From: Lysobacter sp. cf310
Lineage (GTDB): Bacteria > Pseudomonadota > Gammaproteobacteria > Xanthomonadales > Xanthomonadaceae
Reading direction: 5' to 3'
Assembly (NCBI RefSeq): GCF_900114355.1
Contig: NZ_FOSS01000002.1
Location: forward strand, 729,032-793,031
DNA length: 64,000 bases
The notes under the pieces were generated by a model that saw nothing but the letters and a program-made list of their open reading frames with translations, was not told the origin of the DNA and made no database searches. The position numbers and the translations under genes are program-made. This document shows positions 1-7,890 of the stretch, piece by piece. Position 1 is the first letter of the stretch. The number at the start of each line of letters is the position of its first letter.

Positions 1-1
1 G

Positions 2-430
2 CGCCGCGCCGACGCGCACGACGACGCGACGCCCGCATTGCACCCGTCCGACCCGCGCCACGCCGACCATCGTCTGCACGGCCAGATCGACGGCCACCTG
101 CGCGCGCTCGGCGGCGAGTACGCGCGCAACGCCGAGGCGATCGGATTGAGCGTGCTCGCCGCGGCCAAGACCCACCGCATCACCCAGGCCGACAGCCTGG
201 TGCCCAACCGGGCCAACGGCGAGGTGCCTGCCGACCAGACTTTGTTCCTGCTCCAGGGCCGCCCCGGCGACCCCGGCGCGCAGCGCGTGGCGATCTCGGT
301 CGAGGCCGCGGCCCATACGCCCGTGCAGGCCAGCCTGGCGCGTCTGGACGAACTCAATCGGGCCGCGCCGCCGCCCTCCGGGCCGGAGCAGGCGCACAGC
401 CAGGACGCCCCGCCGCGGCGTATGGGCTGA
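2..430 (+). CDS. C-terminal part of a type IV secretion effector (XVIPCD domain), truncated by window start
   Basis: An open frame enters from the left edge and ends at a TGA at 428-430; about 142 codons are visible and the start lies outside the window. The visible part resembles the XVIPCD, the C-terminal signal that Xanthomonadales bacteria-killing effectors (X-Tfe) use to dock on the VirD4 coupling protein. Seen directly: an HPSDPRHADHRLHGQI segment, a central helix with LAAAKTHRIT, a TLFLLQGRPGDPGAQRVAIS strand region, then ASLARLDELNR and a Gln/Ala/Pro-rich tail. The next gene has the same domain with the same landmarks. The toxic domain of this protein is not visible, so its target is unknown. 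A TTG or downstream codon could start a short ORF, but the uninterrupted upstream frame argues for truncation. Confidence 0.85.
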   Translation, partial: RRADAHDDATPALHPSDPRHADHRLHGQIDGHLRALGGEYARNAEAIGLSVLAAAKTHRITQADSLVPNRANGEVPADQTLFLLQGRPGDPGAQRVAISVEAAAHTPVQASLARLDELNRAAPPPSGPEQAHSQDAPPRRMG

Positions 431-647
431 AGCCGGCGGCGCCCGGTCCGGCTCCCTGCATCCGGCCCGGCCTGCACGACGTACTCAGCTAAGCGATCGA
501 CGCGAGCAGGCAGGGCCACGCCCACACTGCCTCGCGACACGCACCAGTGCTAACCTCGCCCCGAAACGCCTCCGAACGGCACGGGGGCGCCTACACGCGA
601 ACCCGCCACGACCCGCGACGCCCGTTCAATCGGAAAAGGAATTCCCC

Positions 648-2153
648 ATGCCCGAACTCGATATCAACGCCTCGGCCGACGAAGTCGTCGGCATGCTCAA
701 CCGCGGTCAGAACCGCGAAGCCGCCGCCCGCCTGGACGCCCTGCGCCTGAACCAGGACGCGGTGGTGCAGGAGGCATTGGACCGTTACGTCGCCGTGCGC
801 GGCCAGGAGCGTCTGACCGCGCTGCGCGCGCCGGATGCGCTCTCGGCCGAGGATGCGGCCACGCTCAATCCGACCCTGGAGCGCCTGCGCGGCGCGACCG
901 CGGCGCCGCGCTTCCCGACCGACGCCGAAACCCAGAACCTGTCGCAGGCGCAGCAGTACGACGTCTACGCCAGCGTGATCGGCGCGCGCGGCACCCAGGC
1001 CGCGCGCGACGCCCTGGGCACGCAGGACCGCGTGATCCTGGGCATGCGCAACGAAAACTCCACCCTCGACAACAACGGACGCGGCGAGTTCAACGACCGC
1101 CTGGTCGTGGTCTGGAAAGACGCCGACGGCGGCCGCCACGCGCGCGAGTTCAACCACGCCACCACCGAACCCACCGCGCAGTACGACCATCATGCCGGCA
1201 GCGACGGCAACCGCATCTACGCCGATACCCAGCGCCAGGCGCCGCGGTTGGCGACCTCGCCCGGCTACGAGGATGTGCGCACGCGCAAGATCGAGGGCGA
1301 CGACGTCAACGGCGACAACGTGCGCGACATGGGCCGCCTGGCCGAAGGCACGGTCGAGATGGTGCGCACCGACCACGCCAGCAACGGCCACACCCGCAGC
1401 GGCCGCGAGTTCTCGCTGCGCCCCTCCGACGAGGCGGTGCGCAACGGCGCCAACATGGTCGAGCGCGACACCAATGCCGACGGCTGGTTCGACTCGCGCG
1501 ACGTGAACGGCGTCCAGGATCTCAACAACTCGTTCAAGATCCATCGCGGCAGCAACACCAACACCGACTCCGCCGGTTGCCAGACCATCGGCGGCGGCGA
1601 GCACACCGCCTTCATCGACACGGTGCGCGCCAATCCGGACCAGACCCGCTGGCAGTACGTGCTGACTTCGGTCGCGCCGGGCCAGCAGCAGGAGCGCGCG
1701 CAGGCGCCCGCCGAGCCCGCCCCGAACGGCCAGGGACGCGCCGCGTCCGATCCGCGCGATCCCGCGCACGCCGACCATCGCCTGTACAACCAGATCGACG
1801 GGCACGTGCGCGCGCTGGGCCCGCCTTACGACCGCAACAACGAAGGCGTGAATCTGCATCTGCTGGCCGAGGCCAAGCTCGCCAATCTGTCCGACATCAG
1901 CGCCATCGCCACCAACAACGCCACCGCCACGCGCGCCGCCGGCGAGACCTTGTTCATGGTGCAGGGAAGGCCCGGCGATCCGGCGGCCGCGCGCGTGGCG
2001 GTGTCGGCGGACGTCGCGACCCATGCCACGCCAGAGGCCAGCCTCAACCGCCTGGACACGATCAATCGCAACCAGCCGGCCGCGCCCACGCCGGCCCTGG
2101 AAGATCCGCAACGCACGCAGCAGCAGGAAGCGCCGCGGCGCGCGCACCAGTAA
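648..2153 (+). CDS. Type IV secretion effector (X-Tfe) with C-terminal XVIPCD and a possible L,D-transpeptidase-like catalytic centre
   Basis: A 501-residue protein. Residues from about 365 to the end form a XVIPCD: DPRDPAHADHRLYNQIDG, a helix with LLAEAKLANLSDIS, ETLFMVQGRPGDPAAARVAV, then ASLNRLDTINR and a Gln-rich tail. Family knowledge: this domain marks toxins that an X-type IV system delivers into rival Gram-negative cells. The N-terminal 110 residues are helical and charged. The middle (about 130-345) has Asp/Asn-rich loops resembling EF-hand or dockerin calcium sites (DTNADGWFDSRD) and a His299...Ser308-Ala-Gly-Cys311 arrangement that recalls the H...S-x-G-C centre of YkuD transpeptidases. 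A periplasmic peptidoglycan target is therefore inferred, not shown. There is no signal peptide, as expected for T4SS cargo. ATG is preceded by AAAAGGAATTCCCC. The candidate immunity lipoprotein starts 18 bases downstream. Confidence 0.85.
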   Translation: MPELDINASADEVVGMLNRGQNREAAARLDALRLNQDAVVQEALDRYVAVRGQERLTALRAPDALSAEDAATLNPTLERLRGATAAPRFPTDAETQNLSQAQQYDVYASVIGARGTQAARDALGTQDRVILGMRNENSTLDNNGRGEFNDRLVVVWKDADGGRHAREFNHATTEPTAQYDHHAGSDGNRIYADTQRQAPRLATSPGYEDVRTRKIEGDDVNGDNVRDMGRLAEGTVEMVRTDHASNGHTRSGREFSLRPSDEAVRNGANMVERDTNADGWFDSRDVNGVQDLNNSFKIHRGSNTNTDSAGCQTIGGGEHTAFIDTVRANPDQTRWQYVLTSVAPGQQQERAQAPAEPAPNGQGRAASDPRDPAHADHRLYNQIDGHVRALGPPYDRNNEGVNLHLLAEAKLANLSDISAIATNNATATRAAGETLFMVQGRPGDPAAARVAVSADVATHATPEASLNRLDTINRNQPAAPTPALEDPQRTQQQEAPRRAHQ

Positions 2154-2171
2154 CCGTAGAGGAGTTCGCCT

Positions 2172-3041
2172 GTGCCCCCCAGTTCCAAAATCCTGCTCGC
2201 CGCCGCGCTGCTGAGCGCGTGCGCCACCGTCGGCGCCGCCGCGCCGACGAGCAAGGCCGGCAGCACCGGCCTGGCGGGGTTCTCGCCGGTCAGCGGGCCG
2301 GTGATCCAGAACGGCCGCTACACCGCAGCCCCGGAGGCCATCGTCGCGTTCGTGGCCGCGCTGCCGACCCGCGACGTGCTGCTGCCCAAGCAGTTGCGCC
2401 ACCGCCTGATGACCGCGCAGGTCTATCTGCGCAGCGTCCCGGGCACGGGCGACCGCACCGAGTACCTGCTCGCCGACAAGAACGGCGCCCGCTACAGCCT
2501 GTGGGTGCGCAGCTTCGAGGGCCGCCGCCGCGGCAGCGCCGGCTATCTCGTGCAGATGCGCATGCCCTGCGCCAGCGTCGCCACGGTGCAGACCGAGTCG
2601 ACCGAGGATCTGGCGGCGGCGCGACGCGCCTGCGCGCGGCCGCAGGCCGAGTTCGCCGATAGCGGATTGCGCGCTTATCTCGTCACCGCGGGCAAGGCGC
2701 CGGTCGATGTCACCGCCAGCTTGCGCGCGCCGGAGCTGAGCCTGGGCCGCGAACGCCTGGACCGTTACCGCGCGCTGGGCGCCAATCCGATCGCCCTGGA
2801 CGACAGCCGCGCCGCCGTCGCGCCGACCTTGCGCTGGGTGGTGGAAGCCGACCCCGAGCGGCCGCTGCCGGCCAAGGACACGCGCGGCTTTCAGGGCGGC
2901 ATGAAAGCCCACGCCGGCTTCGTGATCTGGAACGGCGATCGTTTCGAAGTGCGCGACAGCCTGCCGCGCAAGCTGTGGCCCTGCCCGCCCCGCGACGAGG
3001 GCTGCCCGGACCCGCAGGACCGTTACGTGCTCGGCAAGTAA
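2172..3041 (+). CDS. Putative lipoprotein, candidate immunity protein (X-Tfi) for the upstream effector
   Basis: A 289-residue protein starting at GTG with a clear Shine-Dalgarno AGAGGAG at 2157-2163. The N-terminus is a short signal with a lipobox-like LLSAC (Cys about residue 17), so outer-membrane or periplasmic anchoring is likely. No enzyme motif was recognised. The mature part is mixed, with paired cysteines near the middle (MPCASV...RACARP) and at the C-terminus (WPCPPRDEGCPDP) that could form disulfides. It begins 18 bases after the effector stop, on the same strand, and almost certainly shares its transcript. X-Tfe toxins are commonly encoded next to lipoproteins that neutralise them in the periplasm, so an immunity role is inferred from position and lipobox alone. 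It could instead be an unrelated envelope protein. Confidence 0.75.
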   Translation: MPPSSKILLAAALLSACATVGAAAPTSKAGSTGLAGFSPVSGPVIQNGRYTAAPEAIVAFVAALPTRDVLLPKQLRHRLMTAQVYLRSVPGTGDRTEYLLADKNGARYSLWVRSFEGRRRGSAGYLVQMRMPCASVATVQTESTEDLAAARRACARPQAEFADSGLRAYLVTAGKAPVDVTASLRAPELSLGRERLDRYRALGANPIALDDSRAAVAPTLRWVVEADPERPLPAKDTRGFQGGMKAHAGFVIWNGDRFEVRDSLPRKLWPCPPRDEGCPDPQDRYVLGK

Positions 3042-3204
3042 GCAGCCGCCCCGCTCCATCGCAGGCGCGTCGAACGGCGCGCCTGCGGCGCCCGACACCC
3101 GCAGCGCCCCGTTTCGTCGCCCCACGCCCGCTTTCGTCGCGCGCCGCTGGCCCTGGCGCGGGCCGTCGCTATGCTTGCCAGCAACGACGTAGCCGGGCCG
3201 CACC

Positions 3205-4473
3205 GTGATCAAGAGCTTGTTCTTCCTAGTCCGCATCATCGCCGCCTGGACGGTGTTGTTCTTCATCCTGGCGCTGGCGTGGTCGGCGCTGCCCAGCGTC
3301 GACGGCAGTTACGGCGACAACGATCCCTGGCCGGTGTTCCTAATCGGACTGATCGTCGCGGCGTTCGTGATCACCGGCGCGTTCTCGCATCTGCGCCGGG
3401 TGCGCCTGATCGCCGGCCACATCGACGGCAGCGCCCTGGCCAATCGCCAGCGCCGCCAGATCGAAGTGCCGTTCGAGGCCGGCGAAACCTTCGACCTGCT
3501 CGACGCCGCGATCCGCGAACTGCCGCGCAGCGAAGAGATCGAGAGCGCACGCGACAGCCTGCAGGTGCGCGCCAAGGTGCGTCGCCCCGACACCTACGGG
3601 CGCCGACCGCTCGGCCGCTACAACCCGCTCAACTGGTTCGGCGTGCCGCGCAATCAGATCCTCGCCCTGGTCGCCCCGCGCGACGGCAGCGGCAGCGTCA
3701 CCCTGGTCTGCGAGCCCGAAAGCGGCGCCTGGAGCGACTGGTTCCGCGTCGACGACGGCACCAATCTGGAGAACGCCGAGGCGATCACCCGCGCCATCGC
3801 GCGCCGCGTCGCCGAGCGCCGCCGCAACGAGCAGGCCGCGGTCGCCCAGACCGTGACCGAGAAGGAACTCACCGTCGCCAAGCTCAGCCTGTTGCACGCG
3901 CAGGTCGAACCGCACTTCCTCTACAACACCCTGGCCAGCGCGCAGTACCTGACCCGCACCGATCCGGCACGCGCCGACGAGATGCTGGGCCATCTGATCC
4001 AGTACCTGCGTCACTCGCTGCCGCGCACCGAAGACGCGTTGTCGACCCTGGGCCAGGAGCTCGAGCGCGCGCAGGCCTATCTGGAGATCCTGCGCATCCG
4101 CATGGGCCCGCGCCTGGCCGTGCAGATCGAGGTCCCCGACGCGCTGCGCCAGACGCCGCTGCCGCCGATGATGCTGCAGACTCTGGTCGAGAACGCGATC
4201 AAGCACGGCCTGGAGCCGCGCAGCGGCGGCGGCATGGTCTGGATCCTCGCGCGCCGCGACGGCAACGCGGTCGCGGTGACCGTGGCCGACGACGGCGAAG
4301 GCTTCGGCGCCCAGCCCGGCGGCACCGGCATCGGCCTGAAGAACGTGCGCGAACGCCTGCGCCTGGTCTACGGCGCCGACGCGTCGCTGGCCGTGGTCGC
4401 CAACTTCCCCAACGGCGTGGCCGCGACCATCACGGTCCCCGCCGCTTTTGATCGAGACGCACGTCATGGCTAA
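3205..4473 (+). CDS. LytS-family sensor histidine kinase (His_kinase/HATPase_c)
   Basis: A 422-residue membrane kinase. Two N-terminal hydrophobic segments (about 3-29 and 46-62) are followed by a long linker, a helical stretch and the LytS-type phosphoacceptor motif QVEPHFLYNTL with His237. The ATPase has an N-box (LVENAIKHGLEP), a glycine-rich box (DDGEGFG) and a second glycine stretch (GGTGIGLKNV). The stop overlaps the start of the downstream LytTR regulator by eight bases, so the two form a translationally coupled two-component pair. The start is GTG at 3205, giving an immediate membrane segment. The signal is unknown; the sensor part has no recognised ligand domain. Of the four LytS kinases here, it is most like the one at 25570. 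Confidence 0.93.
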   Translation: MIKSLFFLVRIIAAWTVLFFILALAWSALPSVDGSYGDNDPWPVFLIGLIVAAFVITGAFSHLRRVRLIAGHIDGSALANRQRRQIEVPFEAGETFDLLDAAIRELPRSEEIESARDSLQVRAKVRRPDTYGRRPLGRYNPLNWFGVPRNQILALVAPRDGSGSVTLVCEPESGAWSDWFRVDDGTNLENAEAITRAIARRVAERRRNEQAAVAQTVTEKELTVAKLSLLHAQVEPHFLYNTLASAQYLTRTDPARADEMLGHLIQYLRHSLPRTEDALSTLGQELERAQAYLEILRIRMGPRLAVQIEVPDALRQTPLPPMMLQTLVENAIKHGLEPRSGGGMVWILARRDGNAVAVTVADDGEGFGAQPGGTGIGLKNVRERLRLVYGADASLAVVANFPNGVAATITVPAAFDRDARHG

Positions 4474-5233
4474 GGCCGTCATCGCCGAAGACGAAGCGCT
4501 GCTGCGCCAGTCGCTGTTGGACCTGCTGGCCCAGGCCTGGCCCGAGCTGGACATCGCCGCCGCCTGCGAGGACGGCGCCGAGGCCTTGGAAGCCATCGCC
4601 GAGCACAAGCCGGACGTGGCCTTCCTCGACATCCGCATGCCCGGGCTCAGCGGCCTGGAAGTCGCGGCCGCCGCGGCCGAGGCCAGCCCGCAGACCCGGA
4701 TCGTGTTCGTGACCGCCTACGACCAGTACGCGGTGGATGCCTTCGAACGCGGCGCGATCGACTACCTGCTCAAGCCGATCGCACCGGAGCGCCTGGCCGC
4801 GACCGTGCAGCGCCTGCGCGCTCGCGCGGCCGACAGCGGCGGCGACAACGGCGCGCTCGCCGACCTGCTGCGCCAGCTCGGCGCCCAGCTGCCGCGTCCG
4901 GAAGCGCCTCCGCTGACCTGGATCACCGCCAGCGCCGGTCGCGAAACCCGACTGATCCTGGTCGACGACGTCGTCTACTTTCGCGCCGACCACAAATACA
5001 CCACCGTGGTCACCGCCGAGGGCGAAGCGCTGCTGCGCACGCCCATCCGCGAGCTGCTGGGCGTACTGGATCCGAACGTGTTCAAGCAGATCCACCGTTC
5101 GACCATCGTCAACCTGAAAACGATCGCCGCGATCGTGCGCGACGACAGCGGCCGCGGCACGGTACGGCTCAAGCAACGCCCGGAAACGCTGAGCGTGAGC
5201 CAGCCGTTCATGGCGCTGTTCCGACACATGTAG
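4466..5233 (+). CDS. LytTR-family response regulator
   Basis: A 255-residue regulator. The receiver domain starts at MAKAVIAEDEALL; Asp55 in FLDIRMPG is the expected phosphorylation site, with the conserved T (VFVTAYDQYA) and K (YLLKPI) following. The C-terminal LytTR DNA-binding domain (about 155-255) has the usual DVVYFRADHKYTTV and FKQIHRSTIVNL segments. The ATG at 4466 sits inside the end of the kinase gene (overlap 4466-4473), which fixes both the operon and the start; an in-frame TTG at 4448 would lengthen the protein by six residues without need. It is probably phosphorylated by the upstream kinase and acts as a dimer on direct repeats. Target genes are unknown. Confidence 0.94.
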   Translation: MAKAVIAEDEALLRQSLLDLLAQAWPELDIAAACEDGAEALEAIAEHKPDVAFLDIRMPGLSGLEVAAAAAEASPQTRIVFVTAYDQYAVDAFERGAIDYLLKPIAPERLAATVQRLRARAADSGGDNGALADLLRQLGAQLPRPEAPPLTWITASAGRETRLILVDDVVYFRADHKYTTVVTAEGEALLRTPIRELLGVLDPNVFKQIHRSTIVNLKTIAAIVRDDSGRGTVRLKQRPETLSVSQPFMALFRHM

Positions 5234-5319
5234 TTCCGACCCTGTCGTTCCCAAACGCAGCAAGGCCCATGCGACCCGGTCGCGTGTCGGCGGCGCTCGT
5301 CCACTCTTCGAGGTGTCGC

Positions 5320-5724
5320 ATGCGAAATCTGATCGCCCTGGCCTATTTCCTGTTCGCCCTGCTCGGCTGCGAGACCGGCGGCAGCACCCTGGTCACGCGC
5401 GCCATCAACAACGGCCACGACACCCTGCACGCGCGCACCCGCGTGCAAGCCGGGATCGGACGCTTCGAATGCATCGCCAGCGACAGCGGCCGCTGCCACT
5501 ACGCGCTGTTCGCGCGCGAGTGCGCGCCGCGGCAATCGGACTGCCGTCAACCGGCCTTCGAGCGCTTCAGCATGAAGGTCGGCGACAGCCGCGAGATCGT
5601 CGGCCTGCCGGCGGCGCTGGACCTGTGCGTCGGTCAGCACGAGCATCCGGCCACGATCGGCCCCGATTGCGAATCCTCGCAGCCCGACACCGCGTTGGCC
5701 GCCAGCGTCGAGACGGCGCGATGA
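5320..5724 (+). CDS. Small lipoprotein of unknown function
   Basis: A 134-residue protein whose N-terminus MRNLIALAYFLFALLGC ends in a lipobox-like LLGC, predicting cleavage and lipidation at Cys17. The mature part is rich in cysteine (FECIASDSGRCHY, ECAPRQSDCRQP, DLCVG), suggesting several disulfides in the periplasm. The ATG at 5320 has a GAGGTG ribosome site a few bases upstream and is preferred to an upstream in-frame ATG at 5269, which would bury the signal. The stop overlaps the start of the next gene by ATGA, so it is cotranslated with the DUF998-like membrane protein. No family was recognised. Confidence 0.75.
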   Translation: MRNLIALAYFLFALLGCETGGSTLVTRAINNGHDTLHARTRVQAGIGRFECIASDSGRCHYALFARECAPRQSDCRQPAFERFSMKVGDSREIVGLPAALDLCVGQHEHPATIGPDCESSQPDTALAASVETAR

Positions 5725-6350
5725 GCGCGCAATCGCGGCCCGGGCCGGGCCTGCAGGCCGCGCTCGCCTGCGCGATCGCGGTGCCCTTCGTCTACTACGC
5801 CACCCAGTTGATCGCCGCGCCGTTCTTTCCCGATTACAGCTTCTTGCGCCAGGCTGCGAGTACGCTGGGTTCCGACCGCGCGCCGCTGCCGTGGATCTTC
5901 AACGGCGGCGCGGTGCTGACCGGCATCGCCACCCTGATCGGCTCGGCCGGTATCGCCGGCGCGCTGCGCCGGCTCGGTCGTCCGCCCTTGGCGATCGCGC
6001 TGGTGACCCTGGCCCTGCTCGTCAATGCCGTGGTCTCGATCAAGGCCGCGTACTTCCCGCTGCCGCACCCGCGTCACGGCTCGGGTCCGCTGATGATCGG
6101 CATCCTGCTGTTTCCCGCTTTCATGATCCTGGCGCTGTGGTCGCTGGAGCGCAGCCGCGCGATCAAGCGTTACCTGCTCGCGACCAATCTGTGGATCCTC
6201 GCCCTGATCCCGTTCATGGCGCACTGGACCGGGTGGGACACGCGCGCCTGCACCGGTCTGCTGCAGCGCCTGGCGACCCTGGCGATCTACCCGCCGATCG
6301 CGATCGCGGCCTGGTATCTGGCGCGCCGCCTGCGCGCGCCGCGCGCCTGA
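5721..6350 (+). CDS. DUF998-like integral membrane protein
   Basis: A 209-residue protein with about six transmembrane helices (roughly 12-30, 55-75, 83-102, 117-136, 145-163, 183-203). The first loop contains DYSFLRQAASTLGSDRAPLPW and the second helix starts IFNGGAV, which resembles the DUF998 pattern of a Ser-x-L loop facing one side of the membrane. Function is unknown for the family. It overlaps the preceding lipoprotein gene by four bases (ATGA), so the two are probably expressed together. The N-terminal start at 5721 is preferred over a much longer frame beginning at 5313, which reads through the lipoprotein gene in another frame. Confidence 0.75.
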   Translation: MSAQSRPGPGLQAALACAIAVPFVYYATQLIAAPFFPDYSFLRQAASTLGSDRAPLPWIFNGGAVLTGIATLIGSAGIAGALRRLGRPPLAIALVTLALLVNAVVSIKAAYFPLPHPRHGSGPLMIGILLFPAFMILALWSLERSRAIKRYLLATNLWILALIPFMAHWTGWDTRACTGLLQRLATLAIYPPIAIAAWYLARRLRAPRA

Positions 6351-6414
6351 GGCGTTCCGCGCGGCCCGACGCGCCGCCCGGCGCGCCCGCCCCTCGAATT
6401 CGCAAAGCCGGCAC

Positions 6415-6443
6415 TTGACCCGGGGACCGCGCGGCTGTATATA
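6415..6443 (+). promoter_or_regulatory. Probable sigma70 promoter of the ArsR-type operon
   Basis: TTGACC at 6415-6420 and TATATA at 6438-6443 are spaced by 17 bases, close to the sigma70 optimum, 34 bases before the ArsR-type ATG. The -10 box falls in the left arm of the palindromic operator described next, so repressor binding would block the promoter. An alternative -10 is TATAAC at 6440-6445 with a 19-base spacer. Confidence 0.7.
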
Positions 6444-6475
6444 ACCTACAAGTTACATAACTTTACGGTTATATA
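6438..6475. promoter_or_regulatory. Nested palindromic operator of the ArsR-type repressor
   Basis: Two inverted repeats share one centre (between 6456 and 6457). The outer arms are TATATAACC (6438-6446) and GGTTATATA (6467-6475). The inner arms are AAGTTA (6450-6455) and TAACTT (6458-6463) around CA. The region is strikingly AT-rich compared with its surroundings, covers the -10 region and ends just before the ATG. Autoregulation by the downstream winged-helix repressor is inferred. Confidence 0.7.
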
Positions 6476-6476
6476 T

Positions 6477-6830
6477 ATGCAGACCCAGCGTCTCGACGCC
6501 ACTTTCGCCGCCCTGGCCGACCCCACGCGACGGGCGATCCTGGCCCGCCTCGCCAGCGGCGAGGCCACGGTGACCGAACTGGCCGAGCCGTTCGCCATGA
6601 GCCAGCCGGCGATCTCCAAGCACCTCAAGGTGCTCGAACACGCCGGCCTCATCACCCGCGGCCGCGATGCGCAGCGCCGCCCCTGCCGGATCGAAGCGCA
6701 GCCCTTGGCCGAGGCCAATGTCTGGCTCGAGCACTACCGCCGGATCTGGGAACAGAACTATCGGCGCCTCGATGCGCTGCTCGACGAATTGCAGACCGAG
6801 CGGTCGCCCACCTCACGCAAGAAACGCTAA
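6477..6830 (+). CDS. ArsR/SdpR-family winged-helix transcriptional repressor
   Basis: A 117-residue protein with the typical compact ArsR fold: LADPTRRAILARLASGEA leads into VTELAEPFAMSQPAISKHLKVLEHAGLI, the recognition helix and wing. There are no metal-binding cysteines in the usual ELCVCDL position, so it belongs with the metal-independent SdpR-like members often paired with AHSA1/SRPBCC proteins. It is the first gene of a likely operon with the SRPBCC, membrane and VOC genes that follow. A promoter and a nested palindrome end directly upstream, pointing to autorepression. The inducer is unknown. Confidence 0.93.
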   Translation: MQTQRLDATFAALADPTRRAILARLASGEATVTELAEPFAMSQPAISKHLKVLEHAGLITRGRDAQRRPCRIEAQPLAEANVWLEHYRRIWEQNYRRLDALLDELQTERSPTSRKKR

Positions 6831-6842
6831 GGAGTTCCGACC

Positions 6843-7340
6843 ATGCACAGCCACAACGCCCTCACCGTCACCGCCCCCGGCGAACGCGAAATCGTGATCA
6901 CGCGCGCCTTCGACGCGCCGCGCGACCTGGTGTTCGACGCCCTGACCAAACCCGAACTGCTCAAGCGCTGGTTCCACGGCCCCGACGGCTGGACCCTGAC
7001 CGTCTGCGAGGTCGACCTGCGCGTGGGCGGCGCTTACCGCTACGTCTGGAGCGGGCCGGAAGGCGTGGAGATGGGCATGGGCGGCGTGCACCGCGAGATC
7101 GAGCGCGCGCAGCGCATCGTGCGCACCGAGCGCTTCGATATGGACTGGACCGGCGGCGAAACCGTGGGCACCGCGGTGCTGAACGAACGCGACGGCAAGA
7201 CCACCCTGGTCACCACCGTCGTCTACGCCTCGCGCGAGGCGCGCGACGGCGCGCTCGCCAGCAACATGGAACAGGGCATCGCGGCCGGCTACGACAAGCT
7301 CGAGGCGTTCCTGGCCGGCGCGGCCGCGACCGCGTCCTGA
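6843..7340 (+). CDS. SRPBCC/AHSA1-like (Activator of Hsp90 homologue-like) domain protein
   Basis: A 165-residue single-domain protein of the START/Bet v1-like superfamily. The N-terminal ITRAFDAPRDLVFDALTKPELLKRWF and the WTLTVCEVDLRVGGAYRYVW segment are characteristic of bacterial AHSA1 proteins. These form a hydrophobic cavity for a lipid-like or aromatic ligand; no catalytic residues are defined. The ATG is preceded by a strong AAGGAG site 12 bases after the ArsR gene, so the pair is cotranscribed. ArsR-AHSA1 pairs are widespread, and the protein may bind the inducer or help detoxify it; this is inference from context. Confidence 0.9.
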   Translation: MHSHNALTVTAPGEREIVITRAFDAPRDLVFDALTKPELLKRWFHGPDGWTLTVCEVDLRVGGAYRYVWSGPEGVEMGMGGVHREIERAQRIVRTERFDMDWTGGETVGTAVLNERDGKTTLVTTVVYASREARDGALASNMEQGIAAGYDKLEAFLAGAAATAS

Positions 7341-7409
7341 TCCCACGCGCGGGCGCGCCGCGCCCGCGTCCCCTGCCCCATCCAGCGCGCGCAGCGCGAA
7401 GGACACGCC

Positions 7410-7835
7410 ATGAACGCTCCTACCGCCAGTTCCGCCGTTCCCCAGCGACGCATCGGCCGCAGCATCGTCGCCGTGCTGTCGGGCCTGCTTTCGGTGATGC
7501 TGCTGTCCACCGCCACCGACGTGATCCTGCACGCCAGCGGCGTGTTCCCCGCCTGGTTCCAGCCGATGAGCAGCGGCCTGTGGCTGCTCGCGCTCGGCTA
7601 TCGCGCGGTCTACACCGTGCTCGGCGGCTATCTGTGCGCCCGGCTGGCGCCGCAGCGGCCGATGGCGCATGTGTGGGCGCTGGGCCTGATCGGCACGCTG
7701 ATCGGCATCGCCGGCGTGGTCGCGACCTGGGGCCGCGGGCCCGAATTCGGTCCGGCCTGGTACGCGATCCTGGTCGCGCTCACCGGCCTGCCCAGCTGTT
7801 TGATCGGCGGCTGGCTGTACGCGCGCCGGCGCTGA
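7410..7835 (+). CDS. Small integral membrane protein
   Basis: A 141-residue protein with about four membrane helices (roughly 17-38, 53-76, 86-105, 116-136) and a basic cytoplasmic end (YARRR). No family motif was recognised with confidence. It sits 69 bases after the AHSA1 gene and 55 before the VOC gene on the same strand, so it probably belongs to the ArsR-controlled cluster. An AAGGACACGCC stretch before the ATG can serve as ribosome site. Confidence 0.75.
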   Translation: MNAPTASSAVPQRRIGRSIVAVLSGLLSVMLLSTATDVILHASGVFPAWFQPMSSGLWLLALGYRAVYTVLGGYLCARLAPQRPMAHVWALGLIGTLIGIAGVVATWGRGPEFGPAWYAILVALTGLPSCLIGGWLYARRR

Positions 7836-7890
7836 ATTCCCTCGCCATCCATCGTCGTCCTTATCGCCGTACGCGCCAGGAGAGCCACCC

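Noticed and set aside
591-3266. Very long minus-strand open frame opposite the effector and lipoprotein genes
   Set aside because: It is a shadow of GC-rich coding sequence: Ala/Arg/Gly/Val-dominated with no domain, and the plus-strand genes have clear domains and ribosome sites.
4448-4465. TTG start giving a longer LytTR regulator
   Set aside because: ATG at 4466 fits the receiver-domain start and the overlap with the kinase stop.
5313-5720. N-terminal extension of the DUF998-like protein
   Set aside because: The segment reads another frame of the lipoprotein gene and is Arg/Pro-rich; ATG at 5721 in an ATGA overlap is a better start.
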